Shown here one piece after another: positions 1 through 7,644 of a stretch of DNA of 64,000 nt. Source of the stretch: Rhizobium sp. Q54. GTDB taxonomy: Bacteria > Pseudomonadota > Alphaproteobacteria > UBA2966 > CAIVPW01. A program made the position numbers and the translations under genes. The notes under the pieces were generated by a model, which was not told the origin of the DNA, did no database searches, and worked only from the letters and a program-made list of their open reading frames with translations. The stretch's first letter is position 1. Each line of letters begins with the position of its first letter. Where the stretch lies: positions 1-64,000 of the forward strand of contig CAMDPO010000002.1 in the NCBI GenBank assembly GCA_945904955.1, written 5' to 3'.

Positions 1-372
1 GAAGCCGATCTCCTCACGAAGCACGCTGGTGACCTTCGGCGTCTCGACCGACTCGATCGGCGTCGGCAGGTGATAGTGCAGGCCGGGGGTCGTGGTCTCG
101 ACGAACCGGCCGAAACGCAGGACGACACCCTGCTCGTCCGGCTCGACGCGGTAGAAGCCGGAAGCGCCCCACACCGCGACGATGACCAGAAGAATAAGAA
201 GGATGCCGCGCCCACCCCCGGCGCTGGTCGGGATCAGGCGGCGGAAGCGATCCTGGCCCTGGCGCAAGAGGTCCTCAAGGTTCGGCGCCTGCGGTCCGCG
301 CCCGCCCGGTGAACCCCACGGTCCACCTCCGTTACCCCCCGACGAGGGGCCACCGCGATTGCTCCATGGCAT
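1..372 (-). CDS. hflK: HflK, N-terminal part (runs off the window)
   Basis: Reading the minus strand from the ATG at 372 gives 124 residues with no stop before the window edge. The start MPWSNRGGPSSGGNGGGPW is the Gly/Pro-rich cytoplasmic leader typical of HflK. One transmembrane helix follows (about residues 59-71, ILLILLVIVAVWG), then the beginning of the SPFH/band-7 domain (FYRVEPDEQGVVLRFGRF). HflK with HflC forms a membrane complex that surrounds and modulates the FtsH protease. hflC is expected beyond the edge. The gene is divergent from mrp, a common alphaproteobacterial arrangement. It is absent from the ORF track because it is open at the border. Confidence 0.93.
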   Translation of the reverse strand, partial: MPWSNRGGPSSGGNGGGPWGSPGGRGPQAPNLEDLLRQGQDRFRRLIPTSAGGGRGILLILLVIVAVWGASGFYRVEPDEQGVVLRFGRFVETTTPGLHYHLPTPIESVETPKVTSVLREEIGF

Positions 373-637
373 GGGCGAAACGCTCCCGAATAGGCGACCT
401 CAGGCCGGACAGGCCCGGGTCGCGACGCTCAATGTGACGATGTCAGGCCGCGCGCTGTCCGTCGCTGCGCCGACAATGCGGCCGGCCGAGTCGGCCGTGG
501 AGGCCAAAGGGTGAGAGGTGAGGGCGGCAGACGCTGCATTTTCGCGGCTTTCAAGCTTATATGACAGCGGGGTGCCCCGCGCAACGGAAGCACCCGAGGC
601 ATCTTGCCGATCCCCAGAAACCTTAGCCCGAGAATTT

Positions 638-1747
638 ATGGCCTCCGCACCAATCACCGCTGAACGAGTCCTCGATGCTTTGCGTTCCGTGATCGATCCG
701 GCAAAGGGGGCCAACGTCGTGGCGCTTGGGCTGGTGTCGGGCTTGTCCATCCGCGATGGCGTGGTTTCGTTCGCAGTAGAAGTGGCCCCGCAGGAGGCGC
801 GCGACAAGGAGCCCCTGCGTGTTGCCTGTGCCGCGGCGGTCGGCAAGCTGGCCGGGGTGACCAAGGTCAACGCCGTGCTGACCGCGGCAACCGCGGGACG
901 GCAAGCCCCCGCGCCGCGCCCCCACGCCGAACCGGTTGCCAAAGCCGACATCGCCGGCGTTCGCACCATCCTGGCGGTGGCGAGCGGCAAGGGCGGCGTC
1001 GGCAAATCGACGACGGCGGTGAACATCGCCCTCGGCCTCGCTGCCGAAGGCAAGAAGGTCGGGCTGCTCGACGCCGACGTGTACGGGCCGAGCATCCCGC
1101 GCATGCTCGGACTCGAAGGCCGGCGCGCCGACGCGGAAGACAAGGTGCTGCTGCCCCACGAAGCGTTCGGCATCCGCGCCATGTCGATGGGCTTCCTGGT
1201 GCCGGGCGACACGCCGATGGTGTGGCGCGGCCCGATGGTGACGAGCGCGCTGCAGCAGATGTTGCGCCAGGTGCGCTGGGGCGAACTCGACGTCCTGGTG
1301 ATCGATTTCCCGCCGGGCACCGGCGACGCGCACCTGACGCTGGCGCAGACCGTGCCCATCACCGGGGCGGTGATCGTCTCGACGCCCCAGGACATCGCCC
1401 TCATCGACGCCCGCAAGGGCGTGAAGATGTTCGAGAAGGTGGCGGTGCCCGTCCTCGGCATCGTCGAGAACATGAGCTATTTCCTGTGCCCGCACTGCGG
1501 CGAGCGCAGCGAAATCTTCGGCCACGGCGGCGCCAAGCGGGAAGCGGAGGCGACGGGAGCGCCGTTCCTCGGCGAGATCCCGCTCGACGTACGTATAAGA
1601 GAGACGTCGGACGCCGGGACGCCGATCGTCCATTCCGAGCCGGAAGGGCCACAGGCCCAGGTGTACCGCCAGCTGGCGCGCACGGTGTGGGCCGGACTGG
1701 AGCGCGCACTGGCAAGCTCGGGGGGGCCGACGATCTCCATTGAGTAA
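638..1747 (+). CDS. mrp: Mrp/ApbC-type iron-sulfur cluster carrier ATPase
   Basis: The product is 369 aa from the ATG at 638; the track's longer start adds 40 residues with no family resemblance. The N-terminal ~95 residues look like the MIP18/DUF59 domain, followed by a linker and a P-loop ATPase of the MinD/Mrp class. The deviant Walker A is SGKGGVGKSTTAVNIALG, then LLDADVYGPSIPRMLG. A CPHCG pair of cysteines near residue 290 is the Fe-S binding site of the dimer. Mrp proteins bind and transfer [4Fe-4S] clusters to apo-proteins in the cytoplasm. The 373-637 gap shared with hflK should hold both promoters; I could not pick them with confidence. Confidence 0.95.
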   Translation: MASAPITAERVLDALRSVIDPAKGANVVALGLVSGLSIRDGVVSFAVEVAPQEARDKEPLRVACAAAVGKLAGVTKVNAVLTAATAGRQAPAPRPHAEPVAKADIAGVRTILAVASGKGGVGKSTTAVNIALGLAAEGKKVGLLDADVYGPSIPRMLGLEGRRADAEDKVLLPHEAFGIRAMSMGFLVPGDTPMVWRGPMVTSALQQMLRQVRWGELDVLVIDFPPGTGDAHLTLAQTVPITGAVIVSTPQDIALIDARKGVKMFEKVAVPVLGIVENMSYFLCPHCGERSEIFGHGGAKREAEATGAPFLGEIPLDVRIRETSDAGTPIVHSEPEGPQAQVYRQLARTVWAGLERALASSGGPTISIE

Positions 1748-1796
1748 ATTCCGCCACGGCGTGTAGCGGGCCACTCGCCCTCGGGTGCTCGGGCTT

Positions 1797-1822
1797 CGCG
1801 TAAAATACGCGGGATTACGCGG
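1797..1822. repeat. 26-nt palindromic motif, copy 1
   Basis: CGCGTAAAATACGCG is a perfect 6-bp inverted repeat with a 3-nt loop and is followed by GGATTACGCGG, giving a third TACGCG-like half site. A 24/26 match recurs at 54353-54378. It lies between the mrp stop and the degraded phosphotransferase gene. Its function is unknown; it could be an operator or a dispersed repeat. Confidence 0.6.
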
Positions 1823-1854
1823 GCGACCGATCTGCTTATGCCTTGGTGGGGCAC

Positions 1855-1873
1855 TTGATACGTAATGTATCAA
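1855..1873. promoter_or_regulatory. 19-bp dyad TTGATAC-N5-GTATCAA
   Basis: This is a perfect 7-bp inverted repeat with a 5-bp centre, in an AT-rich patch just upstream of the phosphotransferase pseudogene. The size and spacing suit a dimeric HTH repressor such as a TetR or MarR protein, but no regulator gene is adjacent. It may be a leftover operator of the dead gene. Confidence 0.45.
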
Positions 1874-1929
1874 ATTATACCGATCGTGTCAAGGAGGGGG
1901 AACTGGCGGCACCCCCGTGCTTCGCACTA

Positions 1930-2756
1930 GCGGAGGCTGGAATCGCATTGGCGCCGGCCGAGCGGCGCCGGGAAGAACGCGTGGACCGCACGGTCGCCTT
2001 CCTGCCCGGCGAACGCAGGGCGTGGTTCCCGGAGAAGGGTGCTGCACCTGATCGAATCGCGCTGCTCGTTCCGGCCGCCGCGCATCGTGTTCGAGTCGCC
2101 AAACGGCTGGGACGTGCGCGTATGGTGCCGGATGTCAGCGAGCCGTGGGCGCTGTTTGGGCGCGCGCGCAGCAACGCCGGCCTCGCGCAACGTCTTCGGC
2201 GCCGCACTCGGCAAAGGTGTTGGCCGAGCGGCATGGACGCATCGTCGCGGCCGATTTGGCGGGATGGTTACCGGAACGGCCTCTGTGGCCCAGCCGCGCG
2301 CCTGGATCGACGAGCGGCGGCCGGGAGTGGTCGACAGATCGGTGCGCGACGCGGCCGCGCGCGTTCTCGACGCGTGCGAGGACGTGAACGTCGCGGGGGA
2401 GGATCGGGTGCTGACGCACGGCGATCTCGGCCTGCACAACATCACGGTCGATGCCGCGACCGACGATCTGATCGGCGTGTTCGACTACGACAGCGCGAGC
2501 TGGGCGGACCGCCACCACGACTTCCGTCACCTGCTGTTCGACGACACGAACGAGGTCATGCTCGAGGCGGCGCTGCGGGAATACGAGCCGGCGGCAGGGC
2601 GCACGCTCAACCGCCCGCGCATCCGCCTCTACAACAGCGCGGTGAGCTTCCTTGCCTACCGGCATGGCGTCGCGGCGACCGAACAAGCACGCCGGACGCA
2701 CCTTGGCCGAGGATTTGCGCTGGTTCGAATTGGCGCTAGGCCGGCTTGCTCCCTGA
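1930..2756 (+). pseudogene. Aminoglycoside-phosphotransferase-family pseudogene (multiple frameshifts)
   Basis: Family-like segments occur in order but in alternating frames: RPPRIVFESPNGWDVRV (frame of 2039), VPDVSEPWALFGRA (frame of 1843), NVFGAALGK, then KVLAERHGRIVAADLAGWLP (frame of 2145). The next segment is PRAWIDERRPGVV through the catalytic block. Another frame change precedes the tail AEDLRWFELALGRLAP and the stop at 2754-2756. The kinase signature is intact in one segment: LTHGDLGLHNI (Brenner-type HGDxxxxN) and IGVFDYDSAS (metal-binding Asp). At least five shifts are needed to rebuild one protein of about 270 aa, so this is a decayed gene rather than a single sequencing slip. The 5' boundary is approximate. 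The 3' end overlaps the convergent CPBP gene by 21 bases. Confidence 0.8.
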
Positions 2757-3467
2757 CGGACGCAGGCGGAAGTAGAGCCAGGGGACCAGGGCGCTCACCG
2801 CCATCCAGCCGATCGCCAACGTCGGCAGCGCCTCGCCGGGCACCGCAACGACCTTGATCGAGCCCTGCACGGCGAAGTGCACGACCGCCGGCGCGAGGAT
2901 CGAGCCGCGGCTGACTTCGAACAGCCACGACAGCGGGAACAGCAAGATCAGCGACCACAGCACCGACGCCAGGGCGACCGAGAAGTCCTGGGTCGCGAAT
3001 AAGAGTAGGTGCACGGCGACGAACGGGATCGCCGACAGGGTGGCGGCGCGCCAGAAGGGCCAGGCGCCGCGCAAGTGGTGAAACAGGAAGCCGCGGAACA
3101 CGACTTCCTCGGCGATGCCGGCTTGCAGGAACAGACCGGGCAGCAGCGCCAACCAGTCGTCGCGGAGCGCGACGGGCGTACCGGTAACCAGGCTGTACGC
3201 CGGGTAATAGAGAAGCATCGCGGCGCTGCCGGCGGCGGCCCACGCAACGATGTTCCTGCGACCCGGTCGCAATCCGATGCCGACTGCGGCGCCGCGCAGC
3301 GTGCGGCCGAAGACGAACACTTCGATCGCCACGCCGGTGACGATCACCAGGGCGCACACGATCCAGCCGCCCTCGCCCATCGTGCTGCCGAGCTCGGTCG
3401 CGGAGCGGTCGAGCACCACCCAGAGAAGAAAGAAGCCGAGCAGGACGGGAACGCCGTGGCGGGTCAT
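2736..3467 (-). CDS. CPBP (CAAX/Abi) family intramembrane metalloprotease
   Basis: The product is 243 aa from the ATG at 3467; the track starts at a GTG 19 codons earlier, inside a repeat. The protein is largely hydrophobic with about seven membrane segments. Conserved motifs of the family are present: AEEVVFRGFLFHHL (EExxxR, first motif), PFVAVHLLLF (FxxxH) and APAVVHFAVQG (third motif with His). Homologues range from type II CAAX prenyl proteases to self-immunity proteins, and the substrate cannot be predicted. It is convergent with the phosphotransferase pseudogene and upstream of no obvious partner. Confidence 0.85.
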   Translation of the reverse strand: MTRHGVPVLLGFFLLWVVLDRSATELGSTMGEGGWIVCALVIVTGVAIEVFVFGRTLRGAAVGIGLRPGRRNIVAWAAAGSAAMLLYYPAYSLVTGTPVALRDDWLALLPGLFLQAGIAEEVVFRGFLFHHLRGAWPFWRAATLSAIPFVAVHLLLFATQDFSVALASVLWSLILLFPLSWLFEVSRGSILAPAVVHFAVQGSIKVVAVPGEALPTLAIGWMAVSALVPWLYFRLRPSGSKPA

Positions 3468-3516
3468 CGGCGGGCGCCGGATTCTTCCTGAAGGTCGGAA
3501 TTGCGCAGTTTTTTTG

Positions 3517-3555
3517 CCCCTCACCCTGCCCTCACCCCGTGCGGGGAGTGGGTTC
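3517..3555. repeat. Intergenic CCCTCACCCC/GGGGAGTGGG repeat
   Basis: CTCACCCCGTGCGGGGAG forms a short GC-rich hairpin inside a longer C-rich tract. Related CCCTCACCC elements with larger stems occur at 59341 and, in shortened form, at 21438. This is a dispersed intergenic repeat family; here it fills the gap between thyX and the CPBP gene and may act as a terminator for thyX. Confidence 0.6.
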
Positions 3556-3557
3556 CA

Positions 3558-4496
3558 CTACTCGCCCCGACCCAATGCGGCCATGAGTTCGGCCCATTCG
3601 CGCTTGGACAGGCCGGACGAGGCCTGGTCGAGCGCCTCGCCGGCGAGCATGCGGCGGAGGACGGCGAGCGCCGACTTGGACAGCGTCACGGCGCCGAGAC
3701 GGAACTCCTGGAAGGCGTTGAATGCGGCGGGCACCCACGCCTTGACCGTGTCGAGCATGACGTCGGCGTAGACGCGGATCTCGTACTGGGCGTGCGGATC
3801 GGCGCGCAGGCAGAGGAAGTGCAGCAGGTTGTGGAGGTCCACTTTCCAGTACCACTGCGTATAGAAGTTCAGGGACAGGTTCATGCGCGCCAACTCGCGC
3901 GCCAACCCGACCTGGTCGTCGTCCATCGGTTTGCCGTCGTCGGTGACGTTGAGGAGCTCCTGGTAGTGCTTGTAGGAGCGTTCGGCGTCGTCCTTGAGCA
4001 ATCCCAGCACGCGCGACGCGTCTTTGGGTGACAGCACATCGCCGCGTCCTTGGCGGTTCGACTCCGACTGCGCGGCGAGATGCTCCGCCGCCGGCAGATA
4101 GAACTCGTTGTCGAGAATCGAGTAGCGCGCCGAGTACTCGTTGACGTTGGCGGTGCGGTGCCGGATCCACTGCCGCGCGACAAAGATCGGCAGCTTCACG
4201 TGGTACTTGATCTCGCACATCTCGAACGGCGTCGAGTGCCGGTGGCGCATCAGGTAGTTGATAAGCCCCTGATCTTCCCTGACTTTTTTGGTGCCGCGGC
4301 CGTACGAGACGCGCGCTGCCTGCACGATGGCGCCGTCGTCGCCCATGTAATCGATGACGCGCACGAAGCCGTGGTCGAGCACCGGCAGCGCGCGAAACAG
4401 AATCTCTTCCAGTCCCGGCGAGACAACGCGACGTGTCGGACGTGACTCGTTGCGCTCGGCTTCGATCTCGCGTGCTTGTTCCGGCGTGAGTGCCAT
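3558..4496 (-). CDS. thyX: Flavin-dependent thymidylate synthase ThyX
   Basis: The product is 312 aa, at the long end for the family. It makes dTMP from dUMP with methylene-tetrahydrofolate, using FAD and NADPH. The diagnostic ThyX motif [15 protein letters not shown] (RHR-x7-8-S family) is present around residue 114, and [27 protein letters not shown] precedes it. The C-terminal region contains the [17 protein letters not shown] segment typical of the class. No thyA is seen in the window. The gene is divergent from the histone-like gene, with 165 bases between them. Confidence 0.96.
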   Translation of the reverse strand: MALTPEQAREIEAERNESRPTRRVVSPGLEEILFRALPVLDHGFVRVIDYMGDDGAIVQAARVSYGRGTKKVREDQGLINYLMRHRHSTPFEMCEIKYHVKLPIFVARQWIRHRTANVNEYSARYSILDNEFYLPAAEHLAAQSESNRQGRGDVLSPKDASRVLGLLKDDAERSYKHYQELLNVTDDGKPMDDDQVGLARELARMNLSLNFYTQWYWKVDLHNLLHFLCLRADPHAQYEIRVYADVMLDTVKAWVPAAFNAFQEFRLGAVTLSKSALAVLRRMLAGEALDQASSGLSKREWAELMAALGRGE

Positions 4497-4661
4497 GACG
4501 ACTCCAGTTTCGATGTCGTCGCGACTTTAGCGTTGGCGTCGTTGCGGAGTCACGACGACGACTCGCAGTGAAAAAGTCACGACCGAACGGTCGAATATGT
4601 TGCGGAAGTACAAAAAAAGGAGGAATTTGTTGGTGCAGGCCCATCGTACGAGGAAAACTTA

Positions 4662-4961
4662 ATGGCAGCCACCAAGCGTGCCGGTGCACCGGCAAAGCGC
4701 AAGAAGCCGACGAAACGGAAGTCGACTGCTGCGCGCAAGACCACACGTCGGAAGACGACTGCGCGCAAGACGACCGCGAAGCGCAAGCCCGCGAAGCGCA
4801 CGACCGCGCGTCGCAAGACGACTCGCAAGACGACACGTCGCAAGACTACGACGAAGCGCGTTGGCGCACGTCGCGCGACTGCTCGTCGCGGCGCGAAGCG
4901 CACGACCACCCGCAAGAAGAAGGTGGGCGGACGTCGCAAGAAGGTAGCGGCGGCGGTGTAA
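4662..4961 (+). CDS. Histone H1-like Lys/Arg/Ala-rich DNA-binding protein
   Basis: The product is 99 aa and extremely basic: nearly half of the residues are K or R, the rest mainly A and T. It is built of short degenerate repeats such as KTTARKTTAKR and RRKTTRKTTRR. No folded domain is visible. Composition and repeat style match the bacterial histone H1-like/AlgP-tail class of nucleoid proteins, which bind DNA non-specifically. ACGAGGAAAACTT before the ATG is a fair ribosome site. Internal repeats make the length prone to variation between strains. The function is inferred from composition only. Confidence 0.75.
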   Translation: MAATKRAGAPAKRKKPTKRKSTAARKTTRRKTTARKTTAKRKPAKRTTARRKTTRKTTRRKTTTKRVGARRATARRGAKRTTTRKKKVGGRRKKVAAAV

Positions 4962-5042
4962 CACTGCCCCTGGAGGGCGCCCCTCAGCAGGCTTAGTCCT
5001 GGTCCCTACGTTCGACCTACGGTCGACATATGTTCTTGGGCT

Positions 5043-5071
5043 TTGGAAAGCGGCGAGGAAGCACTTATATT
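5043..5071 (+). promoter_or_regulatory. Promoter of ssrA
   Basis: TTGGAA (5043-5048) and TATATT (5066-5071) are separated by 17 bp, a good sigma-70-type pair. The predicted start near 5077-5079 falls at the beginning of the tmRNA precursor. Confidence 0.65.
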
Positions 5072-5076
5072 CAGGG

Positions 5077-5353
5077 GGCCGGGAAACCGGCTATGGCGAT
5101 AAAAACCTTGTGGAATAGCCGTTGCGGACCCGGGGGCAGTACCCGGCGCCTCCACCAGTTTCTGCGGATCACCGCAGGTTATGGGGGCGAAATAGGATCG
5201 ACGCGCGGGGTAAAGACAAGGCGTTTGCTCGGCATGATTCCGCCGTTATCGGGTCATTCTAAAACTGCCAACGACAATAGCCGTCTGGCAATCGCAGCCT
5301 AATTGGTATGCGCGGTTCGGGGGGCACCGGGCAACAGAAGCCCCCCACTCTAC
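5077..5353 (+). ncRNA. ssrA: tmRNA, circularly permuted two-piece form
   Basis: The acceptor piece comes first and ends with the T-arm analogue and GCGCCTCCACCA, with an encoded CCA at 5155-5157. A 25-nt spacer with a CTGCGG/CCGCAG hairpin follows. The coding piece then begins at about 5183 with GGGGGCGAAATAGGATCGACG; its GGGGGCG pairs with CGCCTCC of the acceptor piece (one G-U). The tag reading frame ends AACGACAATAGCCGTCTGGC through TAA at 5300-5302, giving the tag ANDNSRLAIAA. Processing removes the spacer so that two RNAs act together in ribosome rescue and target proteins to ClpXP. The 90-aa ORF on the track is an artefact of this RNA. Outer ends are approximate. Confidence 0.93.
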
Positions 5354-5354
5354 G

Positions 5355-5380
5355 AAGGCCCGGCGCAAGCCGGGCCTTTT
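5355..5380 (+). terminator. Intrinsic terminator of ssrA
   Basis: AAGGCCCGGC-GCAA-GCCGGGCCTTTT is a perfect 10-bp stem with a GCAA tetraloop and a following T run, directly after the tmRNA coding piece. Confidence 0.9.
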
Positions 5381-5468
5381 CGTTTCGGAGCGCACCGCCC
5401 GCCTCTTTCTTGATGGCGCGGGCGCGCATCTCCCACGACCGGCGACGGCTGCGAGCGTGCGGACTAGT

Positions 5469-5957
5469 ATGCGCGACGTGACCGACACGAAGGACACCCC
5501 CACCAAGCAGGATCTGATCGGCTTCGCGCCGCTGGTCGAGCAGGCGCTGCGCGGCGTCGTGCGCGAGGCGCTGCGCAAGGTGGCGCGCGACGGCCTGCCC
5601 GGCGACCACCACTTCTACATCACGTGCCGCACCGGCGAAGGCCGCCTCGAGTTGCCGCCGTACCTGCGCGCGCGGTTCCCCGAGGAGATCACGCTGGTCC
5701 TGCAGCACCAGTACTGGGACCTCGCGGTCGATGACGACACGTTCTCGGTATCGTTGAGCTTCTCCGGCAAGACCGAACGCCTGCTCATTCCGTTCACGGC
5801 GGTGTCCGGGTTCGTCGATCCCAGCATCGATTTCGGCCTGCAGTTCAAGCCGGCAGCAGTGGAGCCGGCGCCGCCGCCCGCCGAGGAACCGAAACCCGCC
5901 GACGACAACCCCGACGAGCCCAAAGTGGTGAAGCTGGACAGCTTCCGCCGCGGCTAA
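5469..5957 (+). CDS. sspB: SspB, ClpXP adaptor for ssrA-tagged proteins (alpha type)
   Basis: The product is 162 aa from the ATG at 5469. The globular substrate-binding domain covers about residues 10-120 ([42 protein letters not shown]). An acidic, Pro-rich flexible linker follows, then the C-terminal ClpX-docking motif [11 protein letters not shown]. SspB tethers ssrA-tagged substrates to ClpX. Its position right behind ssrA joins the tagging RNA and the delivery factor for the tag. The start is not certain, because no strong ribosome site is seen and GTGs at 5457 and 5478 are alternatives. Confidence 0.93.
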   Translation: MRDVTDTKDTPTKQDLIGFAPLVEQALRGVVREALRKVARDGLPGDHHFYITCRTGEGRLELPPYLRARFPEEITLVLQHQYWDLAVDDDTFSVSLSFSGKTERLLIPFTAVSGFVDPSIDFGLQFKPAAVEPAPPPAEEPKPADDNPDEPKVVKLDSFRRG

Positions 5958-5971
5958 TACTCGTCTCCTTC

Positions 5972-7408
5972 GTGGCGTCTGAACCCTCCCCCAACGTTGC
6001 GCGGCCAGGCACGCGCCTGGAGACCGACTCGTTCGGCCCGATCGCGGTGCCGACCGAGCGCCTGTGGGGCGCGCAGACTCAACGCTCGCTCGAATACTTC
6101 CGCATTGGCGGCGAGCGTATGCCGCTGCCCGTCGTGCGCGCCCTGGCGCTCCTTAAGAAGGCCGCGGCGACCGTGAACCAGGTGCTGGGCGGCCTGGACG
6201 CGAAGCTCGCCACCGCCATCACTGCTGCCGCCGACGAAGTGCTGGCCGGCAAGCACGACCAGGAGTTTCCGCTGGTGGTGTGGCAGACCGGCTCGGGCAC
6301 CCAGAGCAACATGAACGTCAACGAGGTGCTGGCGAATCGCGCCAACGAGATGCTGGGGGGGGCGCGCGGCGCCAAGAAGCCAGTCCACCCCAACGACCAC
6401 GTCAACCTCGGCCAATCGTCCAACGACACCTTCCCCAGCGCCATGCATGTGGCGGGCGTGCTGGCGCTGGAAAACGAGCTGGTGCCGGCGCTGCGGCACC
6501 TGCAGCGCGCGCTGGCGGCGAAGGCCGGCGCGTGGAGCGACGTGCTGAAGATCGGCCGGACGCACCTGCAGGATGCGACGCCGATGACGCTCGGGCAGGA
6601 ATTTTCCGCCTTCGCGCGCCAGGTCGAGCTCGGCATCGACCGCCTGCGCGCCACCCTGCCCCGCCTCTATGCCCTGCCCCAAGGCGGCACGGCGGTGGGT
6701 ACCGGCCTCAACGCGCCGGCCGGGTTCGACCAGCTCATGGCGACCGAGATCGCCCTGCTGACGGAGCTGCCGTTCTATCCGGCGGCGAACAAGTTCGAGG
6801 GCCTGGGTGCCCATGACGCGATGGTCGAGCTGTCGGGCGCGCTCAACACGGTGGCGGTGAGCCTCTTCAAGATCGCCAGCGACGTGCGCCTGCTGGGCTC
6901 CGGCCCGCGCGCGGGATTGGGCGAGCTCAACCTGCCGGAGAACGAGCCGGGCTCGTCCATCATGCCGGGCAAGGTCAACCCGACCCAGGCCGAGGCGCTG
7001 ACGCAGGTAGCGGTGCAGGTGATGGGCAACCACACGGCGGTGACGTTCGCCGGCGCCAATGGGCACCTGCAGCTCAACGTGTTCAAGCCGGTGATCATCC
7101 ACAACGTGCTCGGCTCGATGCGGCTGCTGACCGACGCGGCGCGCAGCTTTGCCGATCATTGCGTGGTGGGCATCGAGCCGAACGGGCCCCGCATCCGCGA
7201 GCTGATGGAACGGTCGCTGATGCTGGTGACGGCGCTGGCACCGCACATCGGCTACGACAAGGCGGCGGCCATCGCCAAGAAGGCGCACGCGGAGGGCACG
7301 ACCCTGCGCGCCGCCGCGCTCGCGTCAGGACACGTCAGCGCCGAGGAGTTCGACCGATGGGTGCGGCCCGCGGACATGATCCAGCCGCCAAAGGACCTGG
7401 GCGGCTGA
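5972..7408 (+). CDS. fumC: Class II fumarate hydratase
   Basis: The product is 478 aa from a GTG start, 15 bases after sspB. It catalyses fumarate to L-malate in the citric acid cycle without an Fe-S cluster. The fumarase/aspartase signature [15 protein letters not shown] is present near residue 330, with the catalytic-loop Ser and Lys. The substrate motifs [14 protein letters not shown] and [10 protein letters not shown] are also present. Length and motifs match FumC throughout. It is probably co-transcribed with sspB. Confidence 0.97.
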   Translation: MASEPSPNVARPGTRLETDSFGPIAVPTERLWGAQTQRSLEYFRIGGERMPLPVVRALALLKKAAATVNQVLGGLDAKLATAITAAADEVLAGKHDQEFPLVVWQTGSGTQSNMNVNEVLANRANEMLGGARGAKKPVHPNDHVNLGQSSNDTFPSAMHVAGVLALENELVPALRHLQRALAAKAGAWSDVLKIGRTHLQDATPMTLGQEFSAFARQVELGIDRLRATLPRLYALPQGGTAVGTGLNAPAGFDQLMATEIALLTELPFYPAANKFEGLGAHDAMVELSGALNTVAVSLFKIASDVRLLGSGPRAGLGELNLPENEPGSSIMPGKVNPTQAEALTQVAVQVMGNHTAVTFAGANGHLQLNVFKPVIIHNVLGSMRLLTDAARSFADHCVVGIEPNGPRIRELMERSLMLVTALAPHIGYDKAAAIAKKAHAEGTTLRAAALASGHVSAEEFDRWVRPADMIQPPKDLGG

Positions 7409-7644
7409 AGACGCCCAGCGCCTCCCCTGGCGACTCTGCGGCGCGCGTCACCAAGCGCTCGGTGGTGTTAGCGGGGCACCGCACCAGCGTGTCCCTGGAG
7501 GACGCGTTCTGGACGGCGCTGGCGGCAATCGCGGCGCGCGAGGCCAAGTCGATCAACGCGCTGATCGGCGAGATCGACGGCGGGCGCGCGGGGAATCTCT
7601 CCAGCGCGATCCGCGTCTACGTGCTGGCGCGCGCTACGGAGTAG
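7357..7644 (+). CDS. Small ribbon-helix-helix domain protein
   Basis: The recognisable part is the last ~65 residues: [20 protein letters not shown], then [20 protein letters not shown] and [10 protein letters not shown]. This matches the RHH_4 type of ribbon-helix-helix protein found widely in Alphaproteobacteria (about 70-100 aa, function unassigned). The ATG at 7357 lies inside the 3' end of fumC; a non-ATG start further down is possible, so the N-terminus is uncertain. The end overlaps the convergent AsmA gene by 11 bases. Coupling to fumC is likely. Confidence 0.7.
   Translation: MGAARGHDPAAKGPGRLKTPSASPGDSAARVTKRSVVLAGHRTSVSLEDAFWTALAAIAAREAKSINALIGEIDGGRAGNLSSAIRVYVLARATE

Noticed and set aside
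400-1873. Minus-strand ORFs of 357 and 416 aa
   Set aside because: Both are shadows of mrp, whose P-loop and Cys motifs are unambiguous.
5030-5302. 90-aa ORF
   Set aside because: This is the tmRNA gene; only the last 11 codons (the tag) are translated.
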